A DNA stretch of 64,000 nt from Flammeovirgaceae bacterium SG7u.111 (lineage in GTDB: Bacteria; Bacteroidota; Bacteroidia; Cytophagales; Flammeovirgaceae). The translations under genes and the position numbers were made by a program. The DNA lies in assembly GCA_034044135.1 (NCBI GenBank), contig CP139021.1, forward strand, positions 211,501-275,500, read 5' to 3'. Of this stretch, positions 25,308 to 33,689 are shown in pieces (positions within the stretch are counted from its first letter, which is position 1; each line of letters starts with the position of its first letter). The notes under the pieces are model-generated. The model did no database searches. It was not told the DNA's origin and worked only from the letters and a program-made list of their open reading frames with translations.

Positions 25308-25967
25308 ATGTCAACGTACGAAACAACCCCTTTGAACAAAGTAGTAAGAGGGCCTAAAAGAGCCACTTACGATAAAGACCAGATCAATGAGATTTTGGAT
25401 GCCAAGTTCCTTTGCCACATCGCTTATACCTGGGAAGGAAAAGCAATAGTGATCCCCACGGCATACGGTAGGGATGGCGACAAAATTTACATCCACGGTT
25501 CTTTGAAAAACAGAATGATGTTGGGGCTACTTGAAGCGGGGGAAGCCTGTATTTCCGTCACCCATTTGGATGGCTTGGTACTAGCCCGCTCCGCTTTCCA
25601 CCATTCGGCAAATTACAGATCGGTGAATGTGTTTGGGAAAGTGAAAAAGCTGGAAGGGCGAGAAGAAAAAATGGAAGCCCTAAAGTGTATCCTCAACCAT
25701 ATGATAGACGATCACTGGGAGAACATAAGGCAGCCCAACGAAAAAGAGCTAAACGCTACGCTAGTAATGGAAGTGAGCATGGATTCCGCTTCGGCAAAAA
25801 TACGAGCAGAGGGTGCGATAGATGAAAAAGAAGACCTCGGCTTACCAATTTGGGCTGGGGTAGTCCCTATTGCAGAAAAAGCAGCTGAGCCTGTCAGGGA
25901 TGAACTGCTATCGGATGATATTGTTATTCCCGAAGCGGTTACTCGGTATTTTGAAAAAAATAAGTAA
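25308..25967 (+). CDS. Pyridoxamine 5'-phosphate oxidase-like flavin-binding protein
   Basis: A 219-residue split-barrel FMN-binding protein of the NimA/pyridoxamine-phosphate-oxidase-like group. The pattern is RATYDKDQINEILDAKFLCHIAY, of which the central part is typical, then VIPTAYGRDGDKIYIHGS, CISVTHLDGLVLARSAFHHS and YRSVNVFGKVKKLE. These proteins often reduce small molecules or bind flavin or heme. The MocR-type regulator next to it uses pyridoxal phosphate, so a link to vitamin B6 or an amino-group compound is plausible. The true substrate is not evident. Confidence 0.85.
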   Translation: MSTYETTPLNKVVRGPKRATYDKDQINEILDAKFLCHIAYTWEGKAIVIPTAYGRDGDKIYIHGSLKNRMMLGLLEAGEACISVTHLDGLVLARSAFHHSANYRSVNVFGKVKKLEGREEKMEALKCILNHMIDDHWENIRQPNEKELNATLVMEVSMDSASAKIRAEGAIDEKEDLGLPIWAGVVPIAEKAAEPVRDELLSDDIVIPEAVTRYFEKNK

Positions 25968-25998
25968 AAGATAAAAAGCTACTTTATACAAATAGCAT

Positions 25999-26631
25999 AT
26001 GACACCAATTCAAGATTTACTATTGTTCGGGTTAGCAGCATTGATTATGGTACTAACCCCAGGACCAAATATGATTTATTTGATTTCAAGGTCCTTGTCT
26101 CAAGGGAAGAAAGCGGGAATTATATCCTTATTAGGAGTGATGTGTGGGTTTTTGTTTCATATACTCATGGTCTCATTTGGGTTGACTACCATCTTTTTTG
26201 CCGTGCCTTATGCATTCGTTACAGTTAAGTTTTTTGGGGTGGGATATCTTTTGTATTTGGCGTATAACTCTGTAAAATCAAAAAATACGATTTTCAATGC
26301 TGATGAAAATATGCGAGCAGACAAACCTTTGAAGCTATTTAATATAGGATTGCTGACCAATGTGCTGAACCCGAAAATGGCCGTGTTTTACCTTTCGCTT
26401 TTCCCCCAGTTTATAAAGCCTGAATACGGTTCTATCTTTGGGCAGAGTTTACAGCTAGGTGTTGTTCAAATACTCATCAGCTTTACCGTAAACTTCCTAA
26501 TCGTAATCTCTGCGGCAAAAATGGCAAGTTGGTTTTCCAAAAAGCCAATTTGGCTAAGGGTACAAAAATGGTTTATGACTTCGGTGTTGACTGGGCTTGC
26601 GGTGAAGATGTTATTTGCGAAGGCGAGGTAG
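25999..26631 (+). CDS. LysE/RhtB family amino-acid exporter
   Basis: A 210-residue inner-membrane protein with about six helices. Family features are the N-terminus LLLFGLAALIMVLTPGPNMIYLISRSLSQGKKAG (the TPGPN motif is diagnostic), GVGYLLYLAYNSVKS, and the second conserved block LLTNVLNPKMAVFYLSLFPQF. The transporters export amino acids such as homoserine, threonine or lysine. It is the last gene of the set regulated by the divergent MocR protein, a known pairing. A short hairpin (CAAATCTAT / ATAGATTTG at about 26654-26673) follows. Confidence 0.9.
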   Translation: MTPIQDLLLFGLAALIMVLTPGPNMIYLISRSLSQGKKAGIISLLGVMCGFLFHILMVSFGLTTIFFAVPYAFVTVKFFGVGYLLYLAYNSVKSKNTIFNADENMRADKPLKLFNIGLLTNVLNPKMAVFYLSLFPQFIKPEYGSIFGQSLQLGVVQILISFTVNFLIVISAAKMASWFSKKPIWLRVQKWFMTSVLTGLAVKMLFAKAR

Positions 26632-26694
26632 TTTTTTAAGTGGAAAGCTCAAATCTATCTATAGATTTGGGAGTGCTTGAGATATGGCAACTAT

Positions 26695-27895
26695 CTATTC
26701 AAGTTTGAATTCATACTCTTTTTGCTTCCAAGAAGATATCGATATCGTAGCTTTTGAGTAGATGTTTTGATGAATATCGCCATTGATATTAAAAGTAATT
26801 CTAAACCGGAGACCATAATGGTTTAATACAAGAGAATTATCAATATGAGGGTAAATAGAAATATTGTCAATGATGGGGTTGTTCTGGATATTCTTTAAAT
26901 CATTTTTCAAAGTATGGTACAAAGTGTCATAATGAAGACCTTGGAGAAGGGTTCTTTTAGAGTCTAAATTATTTTCATACTTTATAACTAAGTCTTTTTT
27001 TAGTACATAATTGACTTTGTTTATTTGCTTTTTAATTGAAGGGTCAATGTATAATCCTGAAGTGTTAGATCTGTCTTTTTGATTTAAATCATCTTTGTAA
27101 TTAAGATAATTAAGTTCAGGAGATAGAAAGGAGATTGTAAAGTTTAACTCATTATTTAGATTGTTGATAGAAGGTTCAGCTAGGCTTATTTCAATTGGGA
27201 CTTGCCAGATTTTTTGGGCTTGATTGACTGTTTGAGAAAGATAGAAGTTATACTTATTTTTAGCTGAGTCTAAAAAAGAAAACTCTTCTGAGGACATGCC
27301 AAAATTATTGGGAGAAAATGAAATTGTATTTTGTTTGTTTTTTAAAAAGTAGATATTGAACTCATCTGATGAGTTTCCCAGATTATTTTGAGTCTTTTTT
27401 TTACTTTCTAATTTTGTTCGGTTTATTATAATAATTGGAATGTTTGATTCTCTGTATTCAAGATTAAATATTTTATGGCTTGTTTTGCTGGTCTTGCTAT
27501 GAATTATTTCAACCCCTTCTACAAGGTTGATCAATTCATTGTATCGTGCTTGATATATTTTAGTTTTGTTAGATATTATGCTATAAAATTCATTATTAAA
27601 GTTTAAAGCTGCATAATCTTCTGGAAACCCTTCTAATCCTCTTTGTCTGATTGCTTGGTACATATAAACATGGTTGATAAAATAGGATATATGATTTTGC
27701 AGGTACTCATCAGCTTGGGCTAGATGAATTTTTTTTTCAATAATGTCCACTATTGCCAAATAATTAGGAAGTATGACCATTGAGTCAAGATTATCTCCTA
27801 CATATTGGTTTTGAAGCATATCAAAAACAGATTTGTTTTTTTCTAGCCTGATCAATATTGGCCAGTAAAACTCTTCTAATTGTCGTGTTATATAA
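26695..27895 (-). pseudogene. 3' part of a gene split by the insertion sequence (unknown function)
   Basis: This is the C-terminal 400 codons of a gene cut by the IS element. The longest frame now open starts at a TTG (27855), but the coding frame continues to the edge of the IS at 27895 (reading YITRQLEEFYWPIL), and joins the 5' part at 28766-29172 in frame once the element and one TAA copy are removed. The protein is rich in Asn, Lys, Ile and Ser, with no domain I recognise; it may form a beta-rich extracellular or periplasmic part. The original protein was 535 residues. The fragment has no obvious start of its own and is probably not made. Confidence 0.85.
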
Positions 27896-28762
27896 GAGCA
27901 TGTTTAAATTTTGAAAAGAGCCGGGCAGGCTAAAACTTTGTAGTGACGAAACAACAAAGTTTATGGAAACAGGATATACCCGCTTGACCTCCCGGCAATG
28001 GCAATATATAAAAGAATATCTTCCCGTGGAAAGGAAACGCAAATATGACCTCAGGGACGTGGTGGACTCGATCTTGTACTGCATGCGCAGCGGACAGCAG
28101 TGGCGCAGCCTCTCGGGCGAGGGACGCCCTCCTTGGAATGTGGTATACTATTATTTCCGCAAGTGGCAGGGGGACAACACGCTTTTTCGGCTGAACGCGG
28201 CACTCAACCAACTAGAGCGCAAGAGGAAGGGCAAGAAGGCGACCCCGAGCATGCTTTCCATTGATAGCCAGTCGGTAAAGTGCGCGCCTTTTATCGGGCA
28301 GGACACGGGGCTGGACGGCAACAAGAAGGTGAACGGGAGAAAAAGGCACGTCATCACCGATACGCTCGGGCTGGTATGGGGAGTGGTCGCCACTGGCGCC
28401 AACGAGCATGACGGCACGATAGGGCAACGGGTGGTGGAGCCCCTCTTGGGCTACCTGCACAGGATGGAAAAGATCCTGGCAGACCAGGCCTATAAAAAGA
28501 AGTTCACCGGATGGGTAGAGGACAACATAAGGGGCGTAGAGGTCGAGATATCCTCTTGTCCCCCAACCCCCAGGGGCTTTGTGCCCATCAAGTGGAGATG
28601 GGTCACCGAGAGGACATTCGGCACGTTCAATTTCTTCCGGAGGCTGTCCAAAGACTATGAAAAAACTACCAAAAGCCAAGAAGCTTGGGTTTTATGGCAA
28701 AACTGCCAAATAATACTTAATAGGATCAAAAAAATGCCTATTTAAAATTTTTAAACATGATC
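27896..28762 (+). mobile_element. 867-bp IS5-family insertion sequence
   Basis: The ends are imperfect terminal inverted repeats, GAGCATGTTTAAA on the left and GATCATGTTTAAA on the right read inward (12 of 13 match). The element is flanked by a 3-bp TAA target duplication (27893-27895 and 28763-28765), in keeping with the TNA targets of one IS5 subgroup. It encodes one transposase that fills most of its length. It is much richer in GC than the host DNA, so it was probably acquired recently, and its insertion broke the gene around it. Confidence 0.92.
27963..28745 (+). CDS. IS5-family DDE transposase
   Basis: A 260-residue transposase that looks intact. The N-terminal DUF4096-like domain is present (LTSRQWQYIKEYLP, DVVDSILYCMRSGQQWRSL), followed by the RNase H-like core: first aspartate in LSIDSQSVK, second in ILADQAYKKKF, and the glutamate in RWVTERTFGTFNFFRRLSKDYE, the Y-2-R-3-E style block of IS5 enzymes. 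It is in a single frame, unlike many IS5 transposases made by frameshifting. It lies on the strand opposite to the gene it interrupts. Confidence 0.95.
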   Translation: METGYTRLTSRQWQYIKEYLPVERKRKYDLRDVVDSILYCMRSGQQWRSLSGEGRPPWNVVYYYFRKWQGDNTLFRLNAALNQLERKRKGKKATPSMLSIDSQSVKCAPFIGQDTGLDGNKKVNGRKRHVITDTLGLVWGVVATGANEHDGTIGQRVVEPLLGYLHRMEKILADQAYKKKFTGWVEDNIRGVEVEISSCPPTPRGFVPIKWRWVTERTFGTFNFFRRLSKDYEKTTKSQEAWVLWQNCQIILNRIKKMPI

Positions 28763-29172
28763 TAATTAAGTCTTGCCCTATTAAGGTCTTTTTCATTGTC
28801 TGTATTGATACTTTCAACTTGGAGTATGGAGTCATTTCGAAGTTGGGCATTGATTTTTTGTAACTCTACTTCATAGCTTTTGCCCAACAGTTGAATTTCA
28901 TTTTTTAGTTCAAGGTCTTTTACATATTCTTCAAGAAGTTTTTGGGTGCTATTGTCCTTTTCTTTTTGTATCTCATTTAACCTTGCTTCATGTATTTTAT
29001 TTAGACTGTCAATTCTTATTTGATTAATGGTTTGTGAGTGTTGTAGGTTTTCTGAAGAGATGTATCCGAAATAAGCAAGGGCTCCTCCTACTATTATTGT
29101 AATGAAAAGGTTGTTAAACAGTGACATTAAGATGATGTGCTTTAAACTGCTTTTTTTAGGCTCGCCAGGCAT
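28762..29172 (-). pseudogene. 5' part of the IS-interrupted membrane-anchored gene
   Basis: The first 136 codons of the broken gene. The protein begins with a short basic tail and one membrane helix (about residues 18-36, NLFITIIVGGALAYFGYI), followed by a long coiled coil rich in Glu, Lys and Gln. The stop codon TAG at 28762-28764 is made partly from the end of the IS (its terminal C) and partly from the target duplication. Without the IS the frame continues as RARLN-YITRQLEEF into the downstream fragment. A truncated membrane/coiled-coil peptide could still be produced. No function is recognised. Confidence 0.85.
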
Positions 29173-29342
29173 TATATTACAAATTAGGGTTGTTTTATTG
29201 TAAGTTCACCTTGTTAAGGTAGAAAAATATTATTTGCTTAACAAGCTTATTAAGAAGATGAATTATAAAGCACGATCTTTTAGCCAAAATTCACTTCATA
29301 GCAGGTGCTGTCATTATGCCTCCGCTAAAATCTTTAGCCTCC

Positions 29343-29416
29343 ATGAGCCGATTATATTAGTTATTCGGCTCATGTATACGGAGTTAATGAGCCCATTAAA
29401 TCATTTATTCGGCTCA
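29343..29416. repeat. Cluster of GAGCC/GGCTC inverted and direct repeats
   Basis: A perfect 9-bp inverted repeat (arms at 29343-29351 and 29365-29373) and a second direct copy of its right arm with flank (TTATTCGGCTCA at 29405-29416). The spacing of the direct copies is 44 bases. The arrangement suits a regulator binding site or a short dispersed repeat. Confidence 0.5.
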
Positions 29417-29471
29417 CAACCTTTTCGGCATTCACACTTTTGAGCCAAAACCTATAATTTACTGTAGGGCA

Positions 29472-29510
29472 TAAAAAAATCCCCAAGGAAAAACTTCCTT
29501 GGGGATTTTT
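29472..29510. terminator. Bidirectional terminator after tRNA-Leu
   Basis: AAAAAATCCCCAAGGAA / TTCCTTGGGGATTTTT forms a stem of at least 10 bp with T-runs on both strands. It lies 2 bases downstream of the tRNA-Leu 3' end (minus strand). Confidence 0.9.
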
Positions 29511-29512
29511 AG

Positions 29513-29596
29513 TACCAGGAGTGGGACTTGAACCCACACGACCTTGCGGTCACAAGATTTTAAGTCTTGCGTGTCTACCAATTCCACCATCCCGGC
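29513..29596 (-). tRNA. tRNA-Leu (anticodon UAA)
   Basis: An 84-base tRNA with a long variable arm, as expected for leucine. The acceptor stem GCCGGGA pairs with TCCTGGT, the anticodon stem CAAGA/TCTTG holds the loop CTTAAAA, and the T arm contains GTTCAAGTC. The discriminator base is A, and the 3' CCA is not encoded. It has its own terminator and stands 57 bases after the tRNA-Gly gene. Confidence 0.95.
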
Positions 29597-29613
29597 AAAT
29601 GGTAAAGTTACAA

Positions 29614-29650
29614 AGGAAAAAAATAAGCCCAATTCTTTGAATTGGGCTTA
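29614..29650 (-). terminator. Terminator after tRNA-Gly
   Basis: A perfect 12-bp stem (29624-29635 with 29639-29650, TAAGCCCAATTC / GAATTGGGCTTA) with a 3-base loop. On the minus strand it is followed by a run of seven T's, so each of the two tRNA genes has its own terminator. Confidence 0.85.
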
Positions 29651-29653
29651 GCG

Positions 29654-29726
29654 AGCGGGAGACGAGACTCGGACTCGCGACCCCCACCTTGGCAAGGTGA
29701 TGCTCTACCAACTGAGCTACTCCCGC
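29654..29726 (-). tRNA. tRNA-Gly (anticodon GCC)
   Basis: A 73-base tRNA. The acceptor stem GCGGGAG pairs with CTCCCGC, the D arm is GCTCAGTTGGTAGAGC, the anticodon stem CACCT/AGGTG holds the loop TGCCA with anticodon GCC, and the T arm contains GAGTCCGAGTCTC. The discriminator base is U. The 3' CCA is not encoded. Confidence 0.95.
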
Positions 29727-29822
29727 TTGTTCCTTTTTTTTAGGTGTGCAAATATAACAGAACAGATTTCAAAACCACAAAAAAATCTAGCATAATTTTT
29801 TAAATTTTTCTGTGGACTATTC

Positions 29823-30452
29823 CTAGAATGCCGACCACGTTGCTAGTTGTTGGAAGAAAGATATTGCTACTGAGGGTTTTATGGCAATGCTGAAAATAAC
29901 ACCAAACAAAGCTCCATAGAAGTGCGCATCGTGATTTATATTATCCCGCCCTTGTTTTGACTGGTAGTAAGAGTAAATGAGGTACAGCGCTCCCATGATA
30001 AACCCTGGAATGGGGAGGGGGATGAACATGAGGTAAATTGGGCTGAGCGGGTTGAACATGATGGAGGCAAAGACCACCGCAGACACCCCACCTGATGCGC
30101 CCAGTGAGTTGTAATTAGGATTGTTCCTATGCTTCAGATAGGTCGGAATATCCGATACAATCACCCCAACCAAAAAGAGCAAGATGAGATAATAAGATCC
30201 TGTTGACCCAATTTCTCTGTACAGCAGTGCTTCCATGAGGCTACCGAAGAAGTAGAGGGTGAACATATTGAAAAAAAGGTGACCGTAACCGTTATGAATA
30301 AAGCCAGAACTGACCAAGCGGTAATATTCCTTGTCACGCTGTACCCTATACGGATTCAACATCAGTTTGTAATAATATTCGGGCTTTTGCCAAGCGGCAA
30401 GGCTGGCAACTACTATGACTATGATTAATCCTAAGGTGATTGAAATACCCAT
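29823..30452 (-). CDS. Rhomboid family intramembrane serine protease
   Basis: A 209-residue membrane protein with six helices and no extra domain. The catalytic serine lies in LGASGGVSA (the GxSG motif), and the partner histidine in NHDAHFYGALFG. The motif HLFFNMFTLYFFG contains the conserved HxxxN in the second helix. Rhomboids cut transmembrane segments of other proteins; bacterial targets are mostly unknown. The gene stands between the tRNA pair and xylose isomerase, all on the minus strand, and is separated from the latter by a hairpin. No target gene is near. Confidence 0.93.
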   Translation of the reverse strand: MGISITLGLIIVIVVASLAAWQKPEYYYKLMLNPYRVQRDKEYYRLVSSGFIHNGYGHLFFNMFTLYFFGSLMEALLYREIGSTGSYYLILLFLVGVIVSDIPTYLKHRNNPNYNSLGASGGVSAVVFASIMFNPLSPIYLMFIPLPIPGFIMGALYLIYSYYQSKQGRDNINHDAHFYGALFGVIFSIAIKPSVAISFFQQLATWSAF

Positions 30453-30524
30453 ATGTTTTATGTTGTTTTTTTACATCGATAGAACCTGTCCCCAAACTTA
30501 CTCAGTTCATTTCAGAATAAACAA

Positions 30525-30556
30525 TAAACCCCATTGCTAGTAGCAATAGGGTTTGT
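30525..30556 (-). terminator. Terminator-like hairpin after xylose isomerase
   Basis: AAACCCCATTGCTA / TAGCAATAGGGTTT pair with one mismatch. It lies in the 160 bases between the xylA stop and the rhomboid start. A second small stem (AAAGGCTT / AAGCCTTT) is at about 30580-30601. Confidence 0.6.
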
Positions 30557-30612
30557 GTTTGGTTATTGTGAAAAATGTGCTGAAAGGCTTCATATAAAGC
30601 CTTTGTATCATC

Positions 30613-31941
30613 CTAAATAAATTGATTGATGATGTTTTCCAAGTACTCTTGTTTCCCACTTATCAACTCTGGCTCTCCAGCTTTTTGAGCTATCTTCTGA
30701 AGGTCTTCTAGCGTAAGCTCGCCATTTTCAAATGCCTTGCCATTTCCCGAATCGAAGGTAGCGTACCTATCTTCCCTGATTTTTTTGTAGTCAGAGCTTC
30801 CGAGCATTTTATCGGCAATGATAAGCGCACGAGCAAAGTTATCCATACCGCCAATGTGGGCATAGAAAATATCAGCCAAGTCGGTAGAGTTTCTTCTTGT
30901 TTTGGCATCGAAGTTTATTCCACCGCCTTGCAAGCCACCAGCCTCTAGGAACACGAGCATCGCCTGTACCAATTCGTAAAGGTTCACAGGGAATTGGTCA
31001 GTATCCCATCCGTTTTGGTAATCGCCACGGTTGGCATCCATGCTGCCTAGTAGGCCGGCATCGGCTGCAACTTGCATTTCGTGTTGGAAAGTATGGCTCG
31101 CCAAGGTAGCATGGTTCACTTCCAAGTTCAATTTGAAATCGTCCAACAAATCGAACTCTCTCAAGAAACCGATTACGGTAGCCGAATCGAAGTCGTACTG
31201 GTGCTTGGTTGGTTCCATAGGCTTAGGCTCTATTAGGAAGTTTCCTGTAAAGCCATTTTTCCTAGCATAGTCTTTTGCTGTGTGTAGGAAGCGGGCCATG
31301 TGCTCTCTTTCACGCTTCATATCCGTGTTGAGCAATGACATATACCCTTCTCTACCTCCCCAGAATACGTAGTTTTCACCGCCCAGCGCGATGGTTGCAT
31401 CTAAAGCGTTTTTCACCTGTGAAGCGGCAATAGACAATACCCTAAAATCGGGGTTGGTAGCTGCACCGTTCATAAAGCGAGGGTGAGAAAAACAGTTAGA
31501 AGTACCCCAAAGCAATTTTACTCCCGATGCTGCTTGTTTTTCTTTCGCATAACCTACGATCGTTTGCAAGCGGCTTGCAGACTCCGAAAGGTTTGATCCT
31601 TCGTTCACCAAATCGTAATCGTGGAAGCAGTAGTAAGGAGCGCCTATTTTTGTGATAAATTCAAAAGCGGCATCCATTTTATCTTTAGCGCTTTGTACCG
31701 CATCGCTGCTAGTGAGCCAAGGGAAGTTTTTGGTACCTCTGCCGAAAGGATCGCCACCGTCTCCGCAGAAGGTATGCCAGTAAGCTACGGCAAATCGCAA
31801 ATGATCTTTTAGTGTTTTTCCACCCACTACAAGGTTTTCGTCATAATATTTGAACGCCAAAGGGTTGGTCGATTCCTTTCCTTCAAACCCAATTTTTCCA
31901 ATTCCTTTGAAGAATTCTTTTTCTCCAGTTACAATGCTCAT
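30613..31941 (-). CDS. xylA: Xylose isomerase
   Basis: A 442-residue class II xylose isomerase that converts D-xylose to D-xylulose (also glucose to fructose). The catalytic histidine lies in [12 protein letters not shown], metal ligands in [35 protein letters not shown] and [27 protein letters not shown] is the family signature. The length is typical. No xylulokinase or xylose transporter is encoded in the window, and the next gene is an oxidoreductase on the same strand after a 428-base gap, so regulation is separate. Confidence 0.97.
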   Translation of the reverse strand: MSIVTGEKEFFKGIGKIGFEGKESTNPLAFKYYDENLVVGGKTLKDHLRFAVAYWHTFCGDGGDPFGRGTKNFPWLTSSDAVQSAKDKMDAAFEFITKIGAPYYCFHDYDLVNEGSNLSESASRLQTIVGYAKEKQAASGVKLLWGTSNCFSHPRFMNGAATNPDFRVLSIAASQVKNALDATIALGGENYVFWGGREGYMSLLNTDMKREREHMARFLHTAKDYARKNGFTGNFLIEPKPMEPTKHQYDFDSATVIGFLREFDLLDDFKLNLEVNHATLASHTFQHEMQVAADAGLLGSMDANRGDYQNGWDTDQFPVNLYELVQAMLVFLEAGGLQGGGINFDAKTRRNSTDLADIFYAHIGGMDNFARALIIADKMLGSSDYKKIREDRYATFDSGNGKAFENGELTLEDLQKIAQKAGEPELISGKQEYLENIINQFI

Positions 31942-32369
31942 AATGATGAAATTTTTAAAAATAAGATATATATACTTAAAAAATTAAGGGGTTATTGCGC
32001 TGCTGGTTTCTTTACTAGTGCTATTTCCCGAGTTAAGTTTATGTTAGAAATTGACCTTACAATAATAGGTCATTATGCCCTTTCCTCAATTACCTCATTA
32101 GCAGAAAATTGGGATGAATTGTGAAAACAAAGTTGTTGATGTTTTTTGCTATTTCAGTAACATAATACGTTTTCGAAAAACTCTATTGCTAACTTTTCTA
32201 TTTTCTTAGCACTATACTTAAGTGCGTGTTTAATATGTTTTTTACCGCATTATGCACAGAAAATAAAGGGCAAACTTGAGGGGATTGATTCTTTTTTAGC
32301 CCAAACACTCGTTTTTAGTTTTTGCTCTTTTCTTGAAATGCGAATGCTAGATTTGTTTAAAGTTAAGCT
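31942..32369. other. Intergenic region upstream of xylA
   Basis: A 428-base AT-rich gap. The only structure I see is an inverted repeat TGACCT-N9-AGGTCA at 32052-32072, which may be an operator for xylA. No clear TAnnTTTG promoter on the minus strand and no small gene were found. Confidence 0.4.
32052..32072. promoter_or_regulatory. Operator-like inverted repeat upstream of xylA
   Basis: TGACCT and AGGTCA are perfect reverse complements separated by nine bases, a size that fits a dimeric regulator. It lies 111 bases before the xylA start on the minus strand. No cognate regulator is nearby. Confidence 0.35.
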
Positions 32370-33332
32370 TTAATGAGTAAAGTTTTCTTTTACCAAAGCC
32401 ATGATTTCTTGTAGCTTTCTGCTACACTCAAAAGGTATGATATCCGACTGGGTTTTTCCTTCCAGTATATCTTGAGAGGCAGCCCTGATTTCACACTCAA
32501 AGCCAATCCCTTTCCGGTTGTCGATGTAGTGCTCCACCATTTTTTCTCCTTCGTAATAAAAACATTCCTTTGCTCTCCAAAACTCTGGAATAGCGATATA
32601 ACCCTTCTCACCGATGATATACGTCCAGTTGGGCAACTTACAGCGAAATGAAGTTAGTAGCGAAGCCGATGCGTTCGGATATTCAAACTGAATATTTATA
32701 TCATAGTCCACACCCGATGGTGCATTTCTAGAAATGACGCTCATGTTTTGGGGGACTTGCTTCATAAATATCCAAGACATCGCCACGGTATATACGCCCA
32801 TGTCCAAAAGGCTACCACCAGCCAATTTGGGGCTGAAAAGTCTATTTTCGGCATCGTATTCTTTAGCGTAACCGAAGTCGGCCTTCACGTGGCAAATCTC
32901 TCCAATTCTTCCAGCATCTATCCATTCCTGAGCTTTTTGGATAGCAGGTAGGAAGTAGGTCCACATTCCCTCCATAAGGTAATTCCCCGTTTTGTTTGCT
33001 ACCGAAATTAATTGTTCAAGCTCGGCAGGATTGATGGTAATTGGTTTTTCGCATAAAACAGCCTTCCCGCTTTCCAGTGCCCTGCTCGATTGCTCCAAGT
33101 GGAACGTATGGGGCGTGGCCACATAAATTGCATCCACATCCTTGCTGTTGTAAAGCTCTTCGTAGCTGCCCATTGCTTGTGGAATACCGTACTGTTTGGC
33201 AAAAGCCTGTGCCCTTTCCAAATTTCTGGAGGCTACGGCAACTACCTCGGCATTTCCAACAAACTTGCAATCAGCGGCAAAATCATGTGCGATAATTCCA
33301 GGACCTAAAATTCCCCATCTAACTTTTGACAT
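32370..33332 (-). CDS. Gfo/Idh/MocA family NAD(P)-dependent oxidoreductase
   Basis: A 320-residue oxidoreductase. The Rossmann fold begins WGILGPGIIAHDFA, a slightly unusual GxGxxA variant. The family lysine is in VLCEKPITINPAE (the EKP motif), and the second conserved block is GGSLLDMGVYTVAM, with the catalytic aspartate and nearby tyrosine. Relatives oxidise or isomerise sugars and inositols, for example dihydrodiol or trans-1,2-dihydrobenzene-diol dehydrogenase types. The neighbour is xylose isomerase, so a sugar role is reasonable, but the substrate cannot be told. Confidence 0.9.
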   Translation of the reverse strand: MSKVRWGILGPGIIAHDFAADCKFVGNAEVVAVASRNLERAQAFAKQYGIPQAMGSYEELYNSKDVDAIYVATPHTFHLEQSSRALESGKAVLCEKPITINPAELEQLISVANKTGNYLMEGMWTYFLPAIQKAQEWIDAGRIGEICHVKADFGYAKEYDAENRLFSPKLAGGSLLDMGVYTVAMSWIFMKQVPQNMSVISRNAPSGVDYDINIQFEYPNASASLLTSFRCKLPNWTYIIGEKGYIAIPEFWRAKECFYYEGEKMVEHYIDNRKGIGFECEIRAASQDILEGKTQSDIIPFECSRKLQEIMALVKENFTH

Positions 33333-33689
33333 TTCTATTGGTGTTTAAGTAAATCTTCAAATAAACTTGGTAAGAAATGGATATACTGTTCTTTTGGGGT
33401 TTAAGATATACGAATTATTACTTAAAATACAAGAATAATCTGTTTTGTGTAAACGGCTGATTGTCAATAGTATATTTTATTAAGGTAGCATTTGTGATTT
33501 ATATGAAGGATATGAAACTTTTTGGTTATAGGAACAACTCCGTAAATCCCATACGGTCTGCCAAAATACTTTCGACTTACAAACTTGATCATATACCATT
33601 TTATAGGTGTGAGCTGTTGAATAAATAAGAACTCTTTTTAGAAGACTTTTTTGAGGTTTAGATATAACTAATAACAAACATAATCAGCT
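33333..33689. other. Intergenic region upstream of the LRR cassette
   Basis: A 357-base AT-rich divergent region between the oxidoreductase (minus) and the first LRR gene (plus). I see a possible -7-like TACTTTCG at about 33567-33574, which differs from consensus by one base and lacks a good -33 box. No operator, repeat or small gene was recognised. Confidence 0.35.

Larger units (their letters stand above)
29173..29512. other. Intergenic region with repeated TTATTCGGCTCA motifs
   Basis: A 340-base gap between the broken gene and the tRNA pair. It holds an inverted repeat ATGAGCCGA / TCGGCTCAT (29343-29351 and 29365-29373), two direct copies of TTATTCGGCTCA (29361-29372 and 29405-29416), and further GAGCC words. 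A bidirectional terminator ends it. No coding frame here looks real. Confidence 0.45.

Noticed and set aside
29234-29443. 69-residue frame before the tRNA pair
   Set aside because: It spans the inverted and direct repeats and has no homology signal or promoter.
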